64,000 nt of DNA from Myxococcota bacterium. Its GTDB lineage: Bacteria > Myxococcota_A > UBA9160 > SMWR01. A program made the position numbers and the translations under genes. Shown piece by piece: positions 17,257-26,339 of this stretch (position 1 is the first letter of the stretch; each line of letters starts with the position of its first letter). Location of the stretch: contig JAKVBI010000012.1 of NCBI GenBank assembly GCA_022447545.1, positions 167,462 to 231,461 on the forward strand, written 5' to 3'. Under the pieces are notes generated by a model. It saw only the letters and a list, made by a program, of their open reading frames with translations. It searched no databases and was not told the origin of the DNA.

Positions 17257-18803
17257 GTTCCACCTCGATTCTCGAGGGCTCGTCGAGCTTCATCGCAGTC
17301 CGAGAAGGGGAGTCGGTCGCGTCCGACGATCTGATAGTCCTCGTGTCCCTTGCCAGCGATCAGGATCGTGTCGCCCTCGTGGGCAATTCGGATCGCCAAT
17401 TCAATGGCACTGCGTCGGTCGACGAGGCTGCAGTAGGCCCCCTGCGTGTCCTCGAGCCGCTCGGGAGAAACCCGCTCCAGGTCGATCAGGCCCGCCTCCA
17501 CGTCTTCCAGAATGCGCTCGGGATCCTCGGTGCGTGGATTGTCGCTTGTGGCGATGATTCGGTCCGCGTGGTCGACAACCGCCCTGGCCATGAGGGGGCG
17601 CTTGCTCCGGTCGCGATCGCCGCCGCAGCCGAACACCACGATGAGTCGTCCCGGAGTCACGAGCCGCAGGGTTCGCGCGACCTTCTCCACCGCATCGGGA
17701 GTGTGTGCATAGTCGACCAACACTGTGGGAGCCCCGGGCAGATCCGCGCCAATGCGCTCGACACGACCGGGAACCTGGGGGCAGCGTTCGGTCCCCACGG
17801 CGATGGTTTGAGCGGGGATTCCGAGAGCAAAGGCGACCCCGCAGGCCACGAGCATGTTCTCTACGTTGAAGTCACCCAGAAGAGGGAGCGAGATGTCGAT
17901 GGGTTCCGATCCCAGCGTGAGCCGCGCACGCGTTCCGTCGAGGTGGGTGACGGCTTCCGTCAGTCGAACCTCCGCTTCGGTTTCCGCATTTCTCGAGACG
18001 CGGACGATCCGTGCGCCTACGTGTTCTGCTGCGGCGATCATCTCGGGCGCAGAAGGATCGTCGGCGTTGATCACGGCGTTCGAGTCGGGCCCAAGGTAGG
18101 TGTTGAAAAGCCGAGCCTTCGCCGCTCGGTAGGTTTCCATGCTGTCGTGGAAGTCGAGGTGGTCCTGCGTCAGGTTCGTGAAGGCTCCGACCCGAAATTC
18201 GCAGCCCTCGACGCGCCCGAGTTCCAGGCCGTGGGAAGAGACCTCCATCACGACGGCGTCAGCACCTCGGGTGCGCATAGAGCGTAGGGCGGACTGGAGG
18301 TCGAAGCTCTCGGGTGTCGTATTGAGGGAGCGTCGGCGCTCGTCCTGGAAACGGACCTCCACGGTTCCTACGAGCCCAGTGGGAATCCCGGCATGATTCA
18401 GGATCGATTCGAGCAGGTAGGTGACGCTGGTCTTGCCGTTGGTCCCCGTGACACCAACCAGCTTGAGCTCTCGCGACGGGTGCCCGAAAAAACGAGTCGA
18501 GACCGGAGCGAGGGCGCGCCGACTGTCCGGAACGATCAGGGCCGGCCGGCCGCGCAGGTCGAGTCCTTCGGGCAACTGCTCCACCACCAGCGCGACGGCC
18601 CCCAACTCGATGGCCTGATCCAGGTGATCGTGGCCGTCGTCGAGGCTCCCTCGGATGGCAAAGAACAGGTCACCGGCCGTCACACTGCGCGAGTCGTATG
18701 CGATTCCTCGGATCAGCGGGTTGGTGTCGGACTCGCCCCCGTGAAGCGCCGGTCTTTCTTCCTGGGCGTCCGCTGCCACTGAGATCACCTCGGAGAGTCG
18801 CAT
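17253..18803 (-). CDS. murE: UDP-MurNAc-tripeptide synthetase, meso-diaminopimelate-adding
   Basis: This 516-residue ligase adds the third peptide residue. The ATP loop is VTGTNGKTSVTYLL. TSDNPRTEDP contains the DNPR motif typical of enzymes that add meso-diaminopimelate, indicating Gram-negative-type peptidoglycan. NLTQDHLDFHDSM and YAHTPDAVEKV are other family markers. The ATG at 18803 shares one base with the ftsI stop (TGATG). A TTG one codon upstream overlaps as TTGA and is a less likely alternative. An AAGAAGG ribosome binding site is present. Confidence 0.98.
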   Translation of the reverse strand: MRLSEVISVAADAQEERPALHGGESDTNPLIRGIAYDSRSVTAGDLFFAIRGSLDDGHDHLDQAIELGAVALVVEQLPEGLDLRGRPALIVPDSRRALAPVSTRFFGHPSRELKLVGVTGTNGKTSVTYLLESILNHAGIPTGLVGTVEVRFQDERRRSLNTTPESFDLQSALRSMRTRGADAVVMEVSSHGLELGRVEGCEFRVGAFTNLTQDHLDFHDSMETYRAAKARLFNTYLGPDSNAVINADDPSAPEMIAAAEHVGARIVRVSRNAETEAEVRLTEAVTHLDGTRARLTLGSEPIDISLPLLGDFNVENMLVACGVAFALGIPAQTIAVGTERCPQVPGRVERIGADLPGAPTVLVDYAHTPDAVEKVARTLRLVTPGRLIVVFGCGGDRDRSKRPLMARAVVDHADRIIATSDNPRTEDPERILEDVEAGLIDLERVSPERLEDTQGAYCSLVDRRSAIELAIRIAHEGDTILIAGKGHEDYQIVGRDRLPFSDCDEARRALENRGGT

Positions 18804-20809
18804 CAACCTTCTTTCTTCGTTTGGGTTTCTGACAGGTGCAGGCGAAGCGCCCGATGTCCTCGATGAACCACTGTGCCCGGAGCGGGTTCCTGGGACACCA
18901 CGGTTCCCTGACCGGAAATTTCGACCCGAAGCGTCGAGTTCGCTGTGACCTGCGTCACCTCGTCTGCACTGAGACCAGTCAGGTCCGGCAGCAGGACACT
19001 ATCTCCGAGCCTTTCGAGGATCGGGAGCACCGGGCGTGCAGATTTCGAAAGCCGTGTGGTGACCCGAGTTGCGTCTTGGGTGGGTTTCGGAGTCGTGCGC
19101 ACCACGCGAAGGGGGATCTGGGGGGTCGTCTCGATTCCCATTCTCGAAAGCTGGGCAGCGGCCACCTTGGCGAACACGGGTGCGGCAGCGGATCCACCGG
19201 TGTGACGCGGTCTCTGCGGTTCGTCCAGAGCGACGACGATGGCCAAGCGCGGATGGTCCGCAGGCACGACCCCCATGAACCAGGCCACGAAGCGTGAGTT
19301 CGAATAGCGTCCAGTCTCCTGGTCCCACTTCTGTGCGGTTCCCGTCTTGCCCGCCACTCGCAGCCCGCGAAGGCCCGCTCGTCGACCGGTCCCGTTATGG
19401 CTCACCACCTGCTCGAGCATTTGGAGCGCCGATGCCGCGATCTCCGGCTCCAGCACGCGACGAGCGCTCCGTGGCGGGATGGACTGCCAGGGCTCCGATG
19501 GTCTGCGCCGCGCGGCGACCAGCCTGGGCTCCACGAGCCTTCCGCCATTCGCGATGGCTGCCAACGCACGTGTGAGCTGAACCGGGGTGACGTTGAGCCC
19601 CTGTCCGTAGGAAATGGTGGCGTGGTCGACTTCCCCCCACTGCTGCCAGGAACGCAGCAAACCCACGGACTCTTCGGGGAAGCCGCTGCCCGTGGATTCG
19701 CCGAAGCCGAATCGCCGAAGCATCTGGTAGTGGTCCCGCTTTCCGAGCTGATATCCGATCTTGACCGCTCCCACATTGCTCGAGACACGAAGGATGTCGG
19801 CAATTCCGAGATCGCCGTGAGGATGGGGGTCACGAATCGTCTTGCCGGGAATGCGGAACGCTCCCTCCTCGCAGTCGAAGCGGTCCGAGGCTTCCAGTGC
19901 TCCCTTCTCCAGGGCTGCGGCGACGAGGAAGGCCTTGAGGGTCGAACCGGGTTCCACGGAATCCAGGAACGCGCGCGAGCGGGTCTTGGAATATTCGAAG
20001 TGGCGAAACTGGTTGGGATCGAAGCTCGGCATCTCAGCCAGGGCGAGGATGTCGCCGGTATGGGGATCCATGCTGATCGCCACGCCACTCCGTGCGCCGC
20101 TGGCCTGGACACCCGCGAAAAGTGCCGACTCGGCATCGGCCTGCATGCGGGCGTCGAGGGTCAGGGCGATGTCACCCCCCGACGATTCATGGGGTCGGGT
20201 GACTTCGCTCATCAGGACGCGGCCCCGCGCATCTTTCTGGACACTGACACGGTGTGCCTTGCCGCGTAGCCAGGTCTCCTCGGCCTGTTCGATCCCGCGC
20301 ACACCGAAGCCGTCGATGTTGGCGAAACCGAGGACGGCGGCGGCGAGATCCCGATGGGGGTAGGTCCGCGTCGGCTCGTAGAGGATTCCAATGCCCGGCA
20401 GGTCCAGTGCTTGGATCTTCTCGGCGGTTTGCTTCGGCACCCAGCGCGCCAGGAACGCGAAGGATCGGCGTTTCGCCAGGCGGGCTTCCAGCGTTGGGAC
20501 GGGAATGCCCAGCAATGGTGCCAGATGCCGGGCCGTGTCCGAGGCGGCCTCGCGCGCTTCCGCCACGGCGTAGACCGAAGGGGCCCCCACGCTGAGGGCG
20601 AGTTCCGTCCCTCTGCGATCGTGGATTGCGCCGCGTTCAGCAGGGAGTTCCAGTAAACGGCGAGTCTGGGCGCGGCCGCGTTGCTCGCCGCGATCGTCGA
20701 ATACCGACAAGTGCACAGCACGGGCACCGAGGGCGATGAAGACCAGCCAGATCGCAGCCCGGACCAGCGCCAGTCGATCGCCGGACAGGCCTGCTCTGGA
20801 GTTCCTCAA
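18803..20809 (-). CDS. ftsI: Septal peptidoglycan transpeptidase FtsI (PBP3) with C-terminal PASTA domain
   Basis: This 668-residue class B penicillin-binding protein cross-links septal peptidoglycan as partner of FtsW. One N-terminal membrane anchor (about residues 12-35) is followed by the dimerisation/pedestal region starting LPAERGAIHDRRG. The transpeptidase domain has active-site Ser289 in SVEPGSTLK (SxxK), S343-S-N345 (SxN) and K488-T-G. About residues 605-665 form a single PASTA-like domain (LPDLTGLSADEV, SQEPAPGTVV). PASTA is typical of Gram-positive PBPs and kinases but also occurs in deltaproteobacterial FtsI. The start is a TTG overlapping the ftsL stop (TTGA). Confidence 0.97.
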   Translation of the reverse strand: MRNSRAGLSGDRLALVRAAIWLVFIALGARAVHLSVFDDRGEQRGRAQTRRLLELPAERGAIHDRRGTELALSVGAPSVYAVAEAREAASDTARHLAPLLGIPVPTLEARLAKRRSFAFLARWVPKQTAEKIQALDLPGIGILYEPTRTYPHRDLAAAVLGFANIDGFGVRGIEQAEETWLRGKAHRVSVQKDARGRVLMSEVTRPHESSGGDIALTLDARMQADAESALFAGVQASGARSGVAISMDPHTGDILALAEMPSFDPNQFRHFEYSKTRSRAFLDSVEPGSTLKAFLVAAALEKGALEASDRFDCEEGAFRIPGKTIRDPHPHGDLGIADILRVSSNVGAVKIGYQLGKRDHYQMLRRFGFGESTGSGFPEESVGLLRSWQQWGEVDHATISYGQGLNVTPVQLTRALAAIANGGRLVEPRLVAARRRPSEPWQSIPPRSARRVLEPEIAASALQMLEQVVSHNGTGRRAGLRGLRVAGKTGTAQKWDQETGRYSNSRFVAWFMGVVPADHPRLAIVVALDEPQRPRHTGGSAAAPVFAKVAAAQLSRMGIETTPQIPLRVVRTTPKPTQDATRVTTRLSKSARPVLPILERLGDSVLLPDLTGLSADEVTQVTANSTLRVEISGQGTVVSQEPAPGTVVHRGHRALRLHLSETQTKKEG

Positions 20810-21240
20810 CGTGCACCCCCATTTCGAAACTGGGCGTTGCCTGCGACCAGGCGTGGTCGGAGATCGATGCTGCGCTTGGGGCGCTCGAAACCCATCTCGC
20901 TAGCACGTCGGCTCAGTCCCGCCGGATCCCGCAGTTCGCGGACTCTGCCCCGCATGCGACGGACCTCTTCGCGTAGAACCTTCTTTTGCTCGAGTGCCTG
21001 GGCGGACGCGTAGCGCAAGCGGATCAGGTCGACGCGGAGTGCCGAGAGCCCGAGGCCAGTGAGCAGGGCCGTCGCGAGCAGGGCAGGGAGCCACGGGAAT
21101 CGCACTCGCCCGCGGTCTCTAGGAGTCGCTCCAGTCTGCCCCTTGCCGTGTATTCCCAACGGGTGCTGGGAGTGACGAAGCCACCCGGTATCCCTGGGGT
21201 GGGACGTGTTTTTGGCTTTCGGCAGTCGGTTGCCCTTCAT
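20806..21240 (-). CDS. ftsL: Cell division protein FtsL
   Basis: This 144-residue small bitopic protein has a long basic cytoplasmic N-terminus of about 50 residues. One membrane span follows (WLPALLATALLTGLGLSAL), then a coiled-coil leucine-zipper region (ASAQALEQKKVLREEVRRMR). The layout and the place between rsmH and ftsI identify FtsL, which bridges FtsQ/FtsB and activates FtsWI. Sequence alone is weakly conserved. The ATG overlaps the rsmH stop (ATGA), and its stop overlaps the ftsI TTG. Confidence 0.9.
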   Translation of the reverse strand: MKGNRLPKAKNTSHPRDTGWLRHSQHPLGIHGKGQTGATPRDRGRVRFPWLPALLATALLTGLGLSALRVDLIRLRYASAQALEQKKVLREEVRRMRGRVRELRDPAGLSRRASEMGFERPKRSIDLRPRLVAGNAQFRNGGAR

Positions 21241-22196
21241 GTCGTCTCCGGGATCCGCGCCGCAGCGCGGAGTCGGGCAGAGCGGGCCCGGGGGTTGGAG
21301 ATGACCTCGTCCGCGTGCGGGGTGATGGGTTTGCGGGTCACGAGTCGAAGGCAGGGTTGACGGCCGCAAATGCAGACCGGGGTGCGGGGCGGACAGACGC
21401 AGCCCCGTACAGCGTCTCGGAACGCGTTCTTGACCACGCGATCCTCGGCCGAGTGATAGGCCAGAACCACCATCCTCCCTTCGGGTCGGAGGGCTTGGAT
21501 GGCCTGTTCTATTCCGTTGCGAATTGCACCCAGTTCGTCGTTGACCGCCATCCTCAACGCCTGGAAGACCAGGGTGGCGGGGTGATGGCGACGACCCCGC
21601 CCGATTCCCGCCCGATCGATGGCCTCGATCAGGTCGGCGCTGGTCCGCAGGGGCCGTGCCCGGCGGGATTCGACGATCTCCCGAGCCAACCGCTTCGAGC
21701 CTGGCAGGTCCGCATGGTTCTGGAACCATCCCACCAACTCGTCGCGAGAGGCATCTCGCAGCAAATCCGCGGCCGTGCGCGGGGCTGCTGGGTCCATTCT
21801 CATGTCGAGGGGAACAAGCTCCGGGGCAGGGCCGGAGAAGCGGAACCCCCGCTCCGGGCTGTCGAGTTGCCAGGATGAGACCCCAAGGTCGAAGAGGACC
21901 CCGTCGACTCGTGAAATGCCCTGGCTTTCCAGCACGTTACCGAGCTCCCGGAATGAACCGTGAACGAACACCACGCGATCGCCGAACTCCACCAGGTGCT
22001 TGCGGGCAGCGTCCAGTGCCTCAGGGTCGAGGTCGAAACCCACCAGACGTCCAGTCGGACCTGTCGCCTTTAGAATGGCCTCGGCGTGCCCGCCTCCCCC
22101 CAGCGTCCCATCCACGACCGTGGCGCCACGTTGAAGCGCCAGGTGCGCAAGAGATTCCTGGAGCAGAGCGGGCCGGTGAGCGAAGGTGCTTAGCAC
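21237..22196 (-). CDS. rsmH: 16S rRNA (cytosine-1402-N4)-methyltransferase RsmH (MraW)
   Basis: This SAM-dependent methyltransferase modifies C1402 of 16S rRNA. It opens with HRPALLQESL, the usual start of RsmH, followed by the SAM loop VVDGTLGGGGHAEAIL, FDLGVSSWQLD, RRHHPATLVFQALR, and the terminal NPRARSARLRAA. The GTG at 22196 gives 319 residues, near the usual 310-320, and follows GAGGGGG. An ATG at 22319 would add 41 residues with no family match and a poor ribosome binding site. The gap to mraZ is 185 bases. Confidence 0.95.
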   Translation of the reverse strand: MLSTFAHRPALLQESLAHLALQRGATVVDGTLGGGGHAEAILKATGPTGRLVGFDLDPEALDAARKHLVEFGDRVVFVHGSFRELGNVLESQGISRVDGVLFDLGVSSWQLDSPERGFRFSGPAPELVPLDMRMDPAAPRTAADLLRDASRDELVGWFQNHADLPGSKRLAREIVESRRARPLRTSADLIEAIDRAGIGRGRRHHPATLVFQALRMAVNDELGAIRNGIEQAIQALRPEGRMVVLAYHSAEDRVVKNAFRDAVRGCVCPPRTPVCICGRQPCLRLVTRKPITPHADEVISNPRARSARLRAAARIPETT

Positions 22197-22381
22197 GGGC
22201 CCCCTCGGTCGGGCTTCTGAATGGACCGAGCGATGGTTGCTGGGGCGCCCCGAGATGCCTGGATCTCGCCAGGAGCGGTTTGTCCCCCCCAGTAACGCCC
22301 CGCTCACCTGCGAGGACATCCCGGGGACACCCCAACCAACCGTCGAGGGACTGTATCGCCCTCGATCGAATCGCTCTGGTA

Positions 22382-22840
22382 CTACTCCTTATTCCCCATG
22401 GCGGCGACGGCGCTCTCGATTTCGGAGAGCCGCGCCTGGGTACTTCTCACATCTGCGTCGAAACGCGCCTTGTTCCACAGTTGCAGGTGATTGCCCACAC
22501 CTACGACTGCGACCTCTCGATCCAAACCCGCGAAGTCCCGCAGGGTTTTGGGAATCAGAATTCGCCCCTGCTTGTCGATGGGGCAGTCTTGCGCCCCGGA
22601 AATCTTGAACCGGATCAGCGACTGAACATTGGGGTCGAAGCCCAGGGTGCCGCTCATCCCCAGCAGCCTGTCCTCCAACTCGCACCAGTCCTCGTAGGGG
22701 AAGAGTTCGAGACACTCGGCGTGATGCGTTAGGATCGGAGGCCCCTCGCTGCTCTGTTCCAACTTGCCTCGGTCCTTGCGCGGAATACTCATTCGATTTT
22801 TCGAATCGATGGTATGAACCGAATGGCCTCGAAATCTCAT
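22382..22840 (-). CDS. mraZ: Transcriptional regulator MraZ
   Basis: This 152-residue protein has the two tandem SpoVT/AbrB-like repeats of MraZ. The first is FRGHSVHTIDSKNRMSIPRK near the N-terminus, and the second DCPIDKQGRILIPKTLRDFA around residues 88-107. Both carry the DxKGR/R-type motif. MraZ binds repeated boxes in front of its own gene and represses the dcw operon. Candidate boxes lie in the leader. The chosen ATG (MRFRGHS) is where family members begin; a TTG four codons upstream is less likely. It is the first gene of the cluster. Confidence 0.96.
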   Translation of the reverse strand: MRFRGHSVHTIDSKNRMSIPRKDRGKLEQSSEGPPILTHHAECLELFPYEDWCELEDRLLGMSGTLGFDPNVQSLIRFKISGAQDCPIDKQGRILIPKTLRDFAGLDREVAVVGVGNHLQLWNKARFDADVRSTQARLSEIESAVAAMGNKE

Positions 22841-22887
22841 GGGAGAACCCAATCACCGAAGTGCCGACCGAAGAGTCAAGATTACAA

Positions 22888-22950
22888 CCATTTCCCACTG
22901 CTGAGGTCCTGAGTGCCACCTGATGGGTCTCTGTACCACTTTTTCCCACC
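22888..22950 (-). promoter_or_regulatory. Candidate MraZ operator boxes
   Basis: On the minus strand the mraZ leader contains GGTGGGAAAAAGTGG (22936-22950) and CAGTGGGAAATGG (22888-22900). Both are repeats of a TGGG-type core, with about 10-base and 7-base spacing. MraZ proteins are known to bind closely repeated TGGG-like boxes upstream of mraZ. The first pair begins at the expected transcription start, a good place for repression. Assignment is by motif and position only. Confidence 0.5.
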
Positions 22951-22956
22951 GGCCGG

Positions 22957-22985
22957 ACAATAGATCCGTTCGGTTCAGAATTCAA
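22957..22985 (-). promoter_or_regulatory. Sigma70-like promoter of the dcw cluster
   Basis: On the minus strand TTGAAT (22985-22980) and TATTGT (22962-22957) are separated by exactly 17 bases. That is a good match to -35 and -10 hexamers (TTGACA/TATAAT). The predicted start is about 22950, giving a leader of roughly 110 bases before the mraZ ATG. It is the best-looking promoter seen in the cluster. Confidence 0.55.
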
Positions 22986-23198
22986 TAAGAAAATCGAGGT
23001 TTCTTGCGCGAAGGTGCAGATTCTCGATGACTCTTCCACGCGCCACAAGATCATGAGGTGGCCATCGATGGTCACCACAACATGGGTGCCTTGGGTGCAG
23101 CGACCGGAGTGCGAAAAAATGGAACTCGGGTGTCTCGTTCCCAGCATTGGAACGAATTCCACCTGTTTTTACCCGTTCATCGCCGGGGCGATTTGGGA
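22986..23198. other. Spacer between the dcw promoter and the deacetylase gene
   Basis: With the mraZ leader this forms a 350-base gap. It holds one short inverted repeat (GTTCC/GGAAC around 23136-23153), no credible gene and no RNA gene. It probably contains the 3' end of the deacetylase transcript. Confidence 0.4.
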
Positions 23199-24254
23199 TC
23201 AGGCTTGTCCGAGCCCAGGGAAATGGCCCGCGTGGACCTCGCTCACGGCTCCAATCACCGAGGCCAGTGCGCTTCCCGGGGGCACCTCGGTCGCGGGGGG
23301 GGGCAATGGGCGGTCGATCAGGTCACTCACCAGGGCCTGCATGCCGGCTCGGAGGCCCGATTCGGCATAACCGCCCTCGAGGACGAAGACGAGCCGCCCG
23401 TCGCACAGATCCTCCGCCAACTCACGAACGATGGCGCTCATGTGACCAAACCCTGGCCCAGTGACCTGCATGGATGCCAGGGGGTCTTCGGCGTGGGCAT
23501 CGAAACCACACGAGACGAGGATCATCTGGGGCTGGAACGCACGCGCCGCCGGTGCCACGAGCCTTTGCAGGGCACCTACATACTCCTCGTCTCCGCAGCC
23601 GGGCGGGAGTGGAACGTTGAGGGTCGCTCCAAGGCCGCGTTCGATACCGGCCTCGGTGGCAGCTCCCGTGCCCGGGTAGAATGGGAATTGGTGGGTGGAG
23701 GCGTACAAGACCGAGGGACTGTTCTCGAAGCTGTGCTGGGTTCCGTTGCCGTGGTGCACGTCCCAGTCGAGCACGAGTATCCGTTCGACCCTGTGCTCGG
23801 TTTCCAGGGCGCGCACCGCCAGGGCGACGTTGTTGAACAGACAAAAGCCCATGGGTCCCTGGGCCTCGGCGTGATGGCCAGGTGGGCGCACCGAGGCAAT
23901 GCCCTGGCGGACCTGGCCGTCGGCCACTGCCAGAGCGAGGTCGATGGTGCTGCCCGCTGCAAGCCGCGCGACCTCGTGGCTCTGGGCACAGACGTAGGTG
24001 TCGGCATCGATCTGGGTGGGCGCGCGGCTCGCTGCCTCGGAAACCACCTCCAAGTGCTCACGGGTATGGACTCTCAGGAGTTCGTCGTCTTCGGCCGGCC
24101 TGGGTTCCAAGACTCGAAAGTTCGGTCGGTGGAGAGCCAGCACCGAGTCGATGGCATCGAGTCTCGCTGGACGCTCCGGGTGACCGTCCGGCCCACGGTG
24201 ATCGCGAAAACGCGGGTCTTCGACCAGTCCGATGATGTCGGTTGTCGCTCCCAT
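23199..24254 (-). CDS. Histone deacetylase-like (class II) amidohydrolase
   Basis: This roughly 350-residue arginase-fold zinc deacetylase has the catalytic His pair in RPPGHHAE and the metal ligands in DWDVHHGNGTQ and CGFDAH. HPERPARL near the N-terminus and LEGGY near the C-terminus are standard. Bacterial members include acetylpolyamine amidohydrolases and acetoin-utilisation-type proteins, so the substrate is open (acetyl-lysine, acetylpolyamine or another amide). The ATG at 24254 is preferred over an in-frame TTG eight codons upstream. It is divergent from the neighbouring membrane glycosyltransferase-like gene. Confidence 0.93.
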   Translation of the reverse strand: MGATTDIIGLVEDPRFRDHRGPDGHPERPARLDAIDSVLALHRPNFRVLEPRPAEDDELLRVHTREHLEVVSEAASRAPTQIDADTYVCAQSHEVARLAAGSTIDLALAVADGQVRQGIASVRPPGHHAEAQGPMGFCLFNNVALAVRALETEHRVERILVLDWDVHHGNGTQHSFENSPSVLYASTHQFPFYPGTGAATEAGIERGLGATLNVPLPPGCGDEEYVGALQRLVAPAARAFQPQMILVSCGFDAHAEDPLASMQVTGPGFGHMSAIVRELAEDLCDGRLVFVLEGGYAESGLRAGMQALVSDLIDRPLPPPATEVPPGSALASVIGAVSEVHAGHFPGLGQA

Positions 24255-24382
24255 CCTGATCGATCCTACCCCAGCCAATGTCCGGCCTGGGCGCTTGGTT
24301 GCGACACCTGGCAGATCGATCGCTGCATTGGCCGGGTGAGGCGTCGATTCGAACTCCCCCGTGCCGCGGCAGGGAAACTCCC

Positions 24383-26293
24383 GTGCACCATGTGATCGAA
24401 TACACGGTGGTCCTGGTCCTGGCGGGTGTCGTCTCCTGGCTACCGGGGTACGCGCTCGAGCGCCTTGTCGCCAACGATCTGCCCACGGAACTGCGGGGGC
24501 TTGCCCGCTGGGTGCTGGGAATCGTGTATTGGATGTTGGCGTCCTTCGCTCTTGCCGCCTGCGGGATCCTGAGGGTCGAAGCGGTCATTGCTCTTGCTCT
24601 GCTGGGAGGGGCCCTGGCGGTGTGGGTTCGGGTTCGCGAGGGTCCCTCGTTGGTGCGTCGGGCCCGTCTCGGTTCGTCGGGGATCGCGGGAGTCCTGGCT
24701 CTGGCGACGGTGGCCGTGCCCTTCTTCCTGTTGGCGCTGCTTCCCCAGGTGACCTGGGACGCCGATGTCTATCACCTCACGTTGCCGCGTTTGTTTGTCG
24801 AGAACGAAGGCTTCCGCTCGGTGCCCTTTAGCGTCTACTCCCATTGGCCCTTGGGCGTGGAGTTGCTGTTCGCCGATGCTCTGCTGTTGAAGGACTACAT
24901 CCTCGCGAAGCAGTTCCACTTCGGCTTCGGCCTGCTCGCGGTCTACGCCATCGCGGTAGCGGTTCGCGCTCATGGGGCCGCTGTTTCCACTCTTGCGGGG
25001 TTGTTGTTTCTCGCGAACCCCGTCGTGTTGAGCGAACTGCACATTGCCTACGTTGATCTCGCAGTGGCCTTCTTCTTCGCAGCCGGATTTCTGTTCGGTT
25101 TCGTCTCCCTTGGTTCCCATTCGCAAACCCTCATCGCTCTCGCTGGGGTATGCGCGGGTGCCCTGGTGGGATTGAAGGTCACGGGTGTGGTGGACGCTGC
25201 GGTGTTGGCGGTGTTGCAAATCCCCGGATGGGTGCGTGGCCTGAGCAAGGGGGAGGGCGCGTACGTTCTGCGCCGCCGGGTTCTGCCCTTCCTGCTCCCC
25301 GCATTGTTGCTCGCAGTTCCCTGGCCCTTGAAGGCCTGGAGCGAGACCGGAAACCCGATTCATCCACTGCTGTACCCCTGGCTGGGAGGTGTGGACTGGA
25401 GCGACGGTCTCACGGTTTTGTTCGACCGCTGGCAGGCCTCGATGGGGATGGGGCGCGAGCCGCTCGATTATCTGCTGTTGCCCGTGAGGGTGATCCTCCA
25501 GGGCGGGCCCGGATATGCACACTTCGACGGAGCGATCGGAAGCTTCTGGATCGTTCTGGTGCCGCTCACTCTCATCCTGGGCCGACGGGATCGTTTGGTG
25601 GTGTGGGCGTTGTGGATCGTCGGCCTTCGCTTCGCGGTCTGGGCCGCCTTTTCCCAACAAATGCGGTTTCTGATTCCGCTGGTCGCTCTGCTCGCCATGG
25701 CTTCCGCATCGACTCTGGCGGGTCTCGCCAACGCGGTTGCGGCAAGGTGGGGGGCACGGTGGGCACGTGGACCCGTGTGGGGACTCGTGGTCATCCTGGC
25801 GCTCTGGCAGCCCATTCGTTTCGCCGAGACATTGGAGCCGGGGTATGCACTTTTGCGGTCCGATCGCACTCGAGTGGAGGCACTGCGTGAGCGCGCGATT
25901 CCCGCGGCATACCGTTTCGCCGATGCTCAATTGCCCACCGATGCAGTCGTGCTCCTGATCAACGACAACCGGACCTTCTTCTGCCCCCGGGAGTGCTGGG
26001 CCGACAGTTTCTTTCAGGCTTCCCAGATTGCGGATTGGTTGCGGCCTGCAAGCCGGGCCGAAGATCTCGAGCGGATGCTTCTCGAACGCGGCGTGACTCA
26101 CTTGTTGGTCGCCGAACCGCGTTGGGGGATCCGCTGGCCGCGTGGTCTGACGACACTGCTCGAGGACCCGGAGTCGTCGGTGCTCCTCTACACCACACCG
26201 GAGGGGGGGGTGCGGCTGTACGAGTTGCGGCGATCCGGACTGCTCTCGAAGTCCGAGAAGACTGCGGGTTGTCTCTCCTGGGTTCCCGGCTGA
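24383..26293 (+). CDS. Polytopic membrane protein, probable GT-C-type glycosyltransferase
   Basis: About 636 residues with roughly eleven hydrophobic spans. After the first spans the extracytoplasmic loop carries TWDADVYHLTLPRLF, which resembles the acidic loop-1 motif of GT-C enzymes (PMT/ArnT type). The spans end near residue 480, followed by a soluble C-terminal domain (about 490-630) with NDNRTFFCPRECW. GT-C enzymes use polyprenyl-phosphate sugars on the outer face of the membrane; the sugar and acceptor here are unknown. I chose the GTG at 24383, preceded by CAGGGAAA. An ATG at 24278 is also in frame, but it lies inside the divergent gene's start region and has no ribosome binding site. 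Confidence 0.7.
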   Translation: MHHVIEYTVVLVLAGVVSWLPGYALERLVANDLPTELRGLARWVLGIVYWMLASFALAACGILRVEAVIALALLGGALAVWVRVREGPSLVRRARLGSSGIAGVLALATVAVPFFLLALLPQVTWDADVYHLTLPRLFVENEGFRSVPFSVYSHWPLGVELLFADALLLKDYILAKQFHFGFGLLAVYAIAVAVRAHGAAVSTLAGLLFLANPVVLSELHIAYVDLAVAFFFAAGFLFGFVSLGSHSQTLIALAGVCAGALVGLKVTGVVDAAVLAVLQIPGWVRGLSKGEGAYVLRRRVLPFLLPALLLAVPWPLKAWSETGNPIHPLLYPWLGGVDWSDGLTVLFDRWQASMGMGREPLDYLLLPVRVILQGGPGYAHFDGAIGSFWIVLVPLTLILGRRDRLVVWALWIVGLRFAVWAAFSQQMRFLIPLVALLAMASASTLAGLANAVAARWGARWARGPVWGLVVILALWQPIRFAETLEPGYALLRSDRTRVEALRERAIPAAYRFADAQLPTDAVVLLINDNRTFFCPRECWADSFFQASQIADWLRPASRAEDLERMLLERGVTHLLVAEPRWGIRWPRGLTTLLEDPESSVLLYTTPEGGVRLYELRRSGLLSKSEKTAGCLSWVPG

Positions 26294-26339
26294 GAGTTCT
26301 CAGCGCCAGGGAGGATGGGTCCCTTTGGTTTTGGACCGC

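Noticed and set aside
23058-24395. 445-codon plus-strand frame opposite the deacetylase
   Set aside because: Shadow frame; the minus strand carries all catalytic deacetylase motifs.
24440-26101. 553-codon minus-strand frame opposite the glycosyltransferase-like gene
   Set aside because: Composition is Gln/His/Pro-rich without domains; the plus-strand frame has consistent membrane spans.
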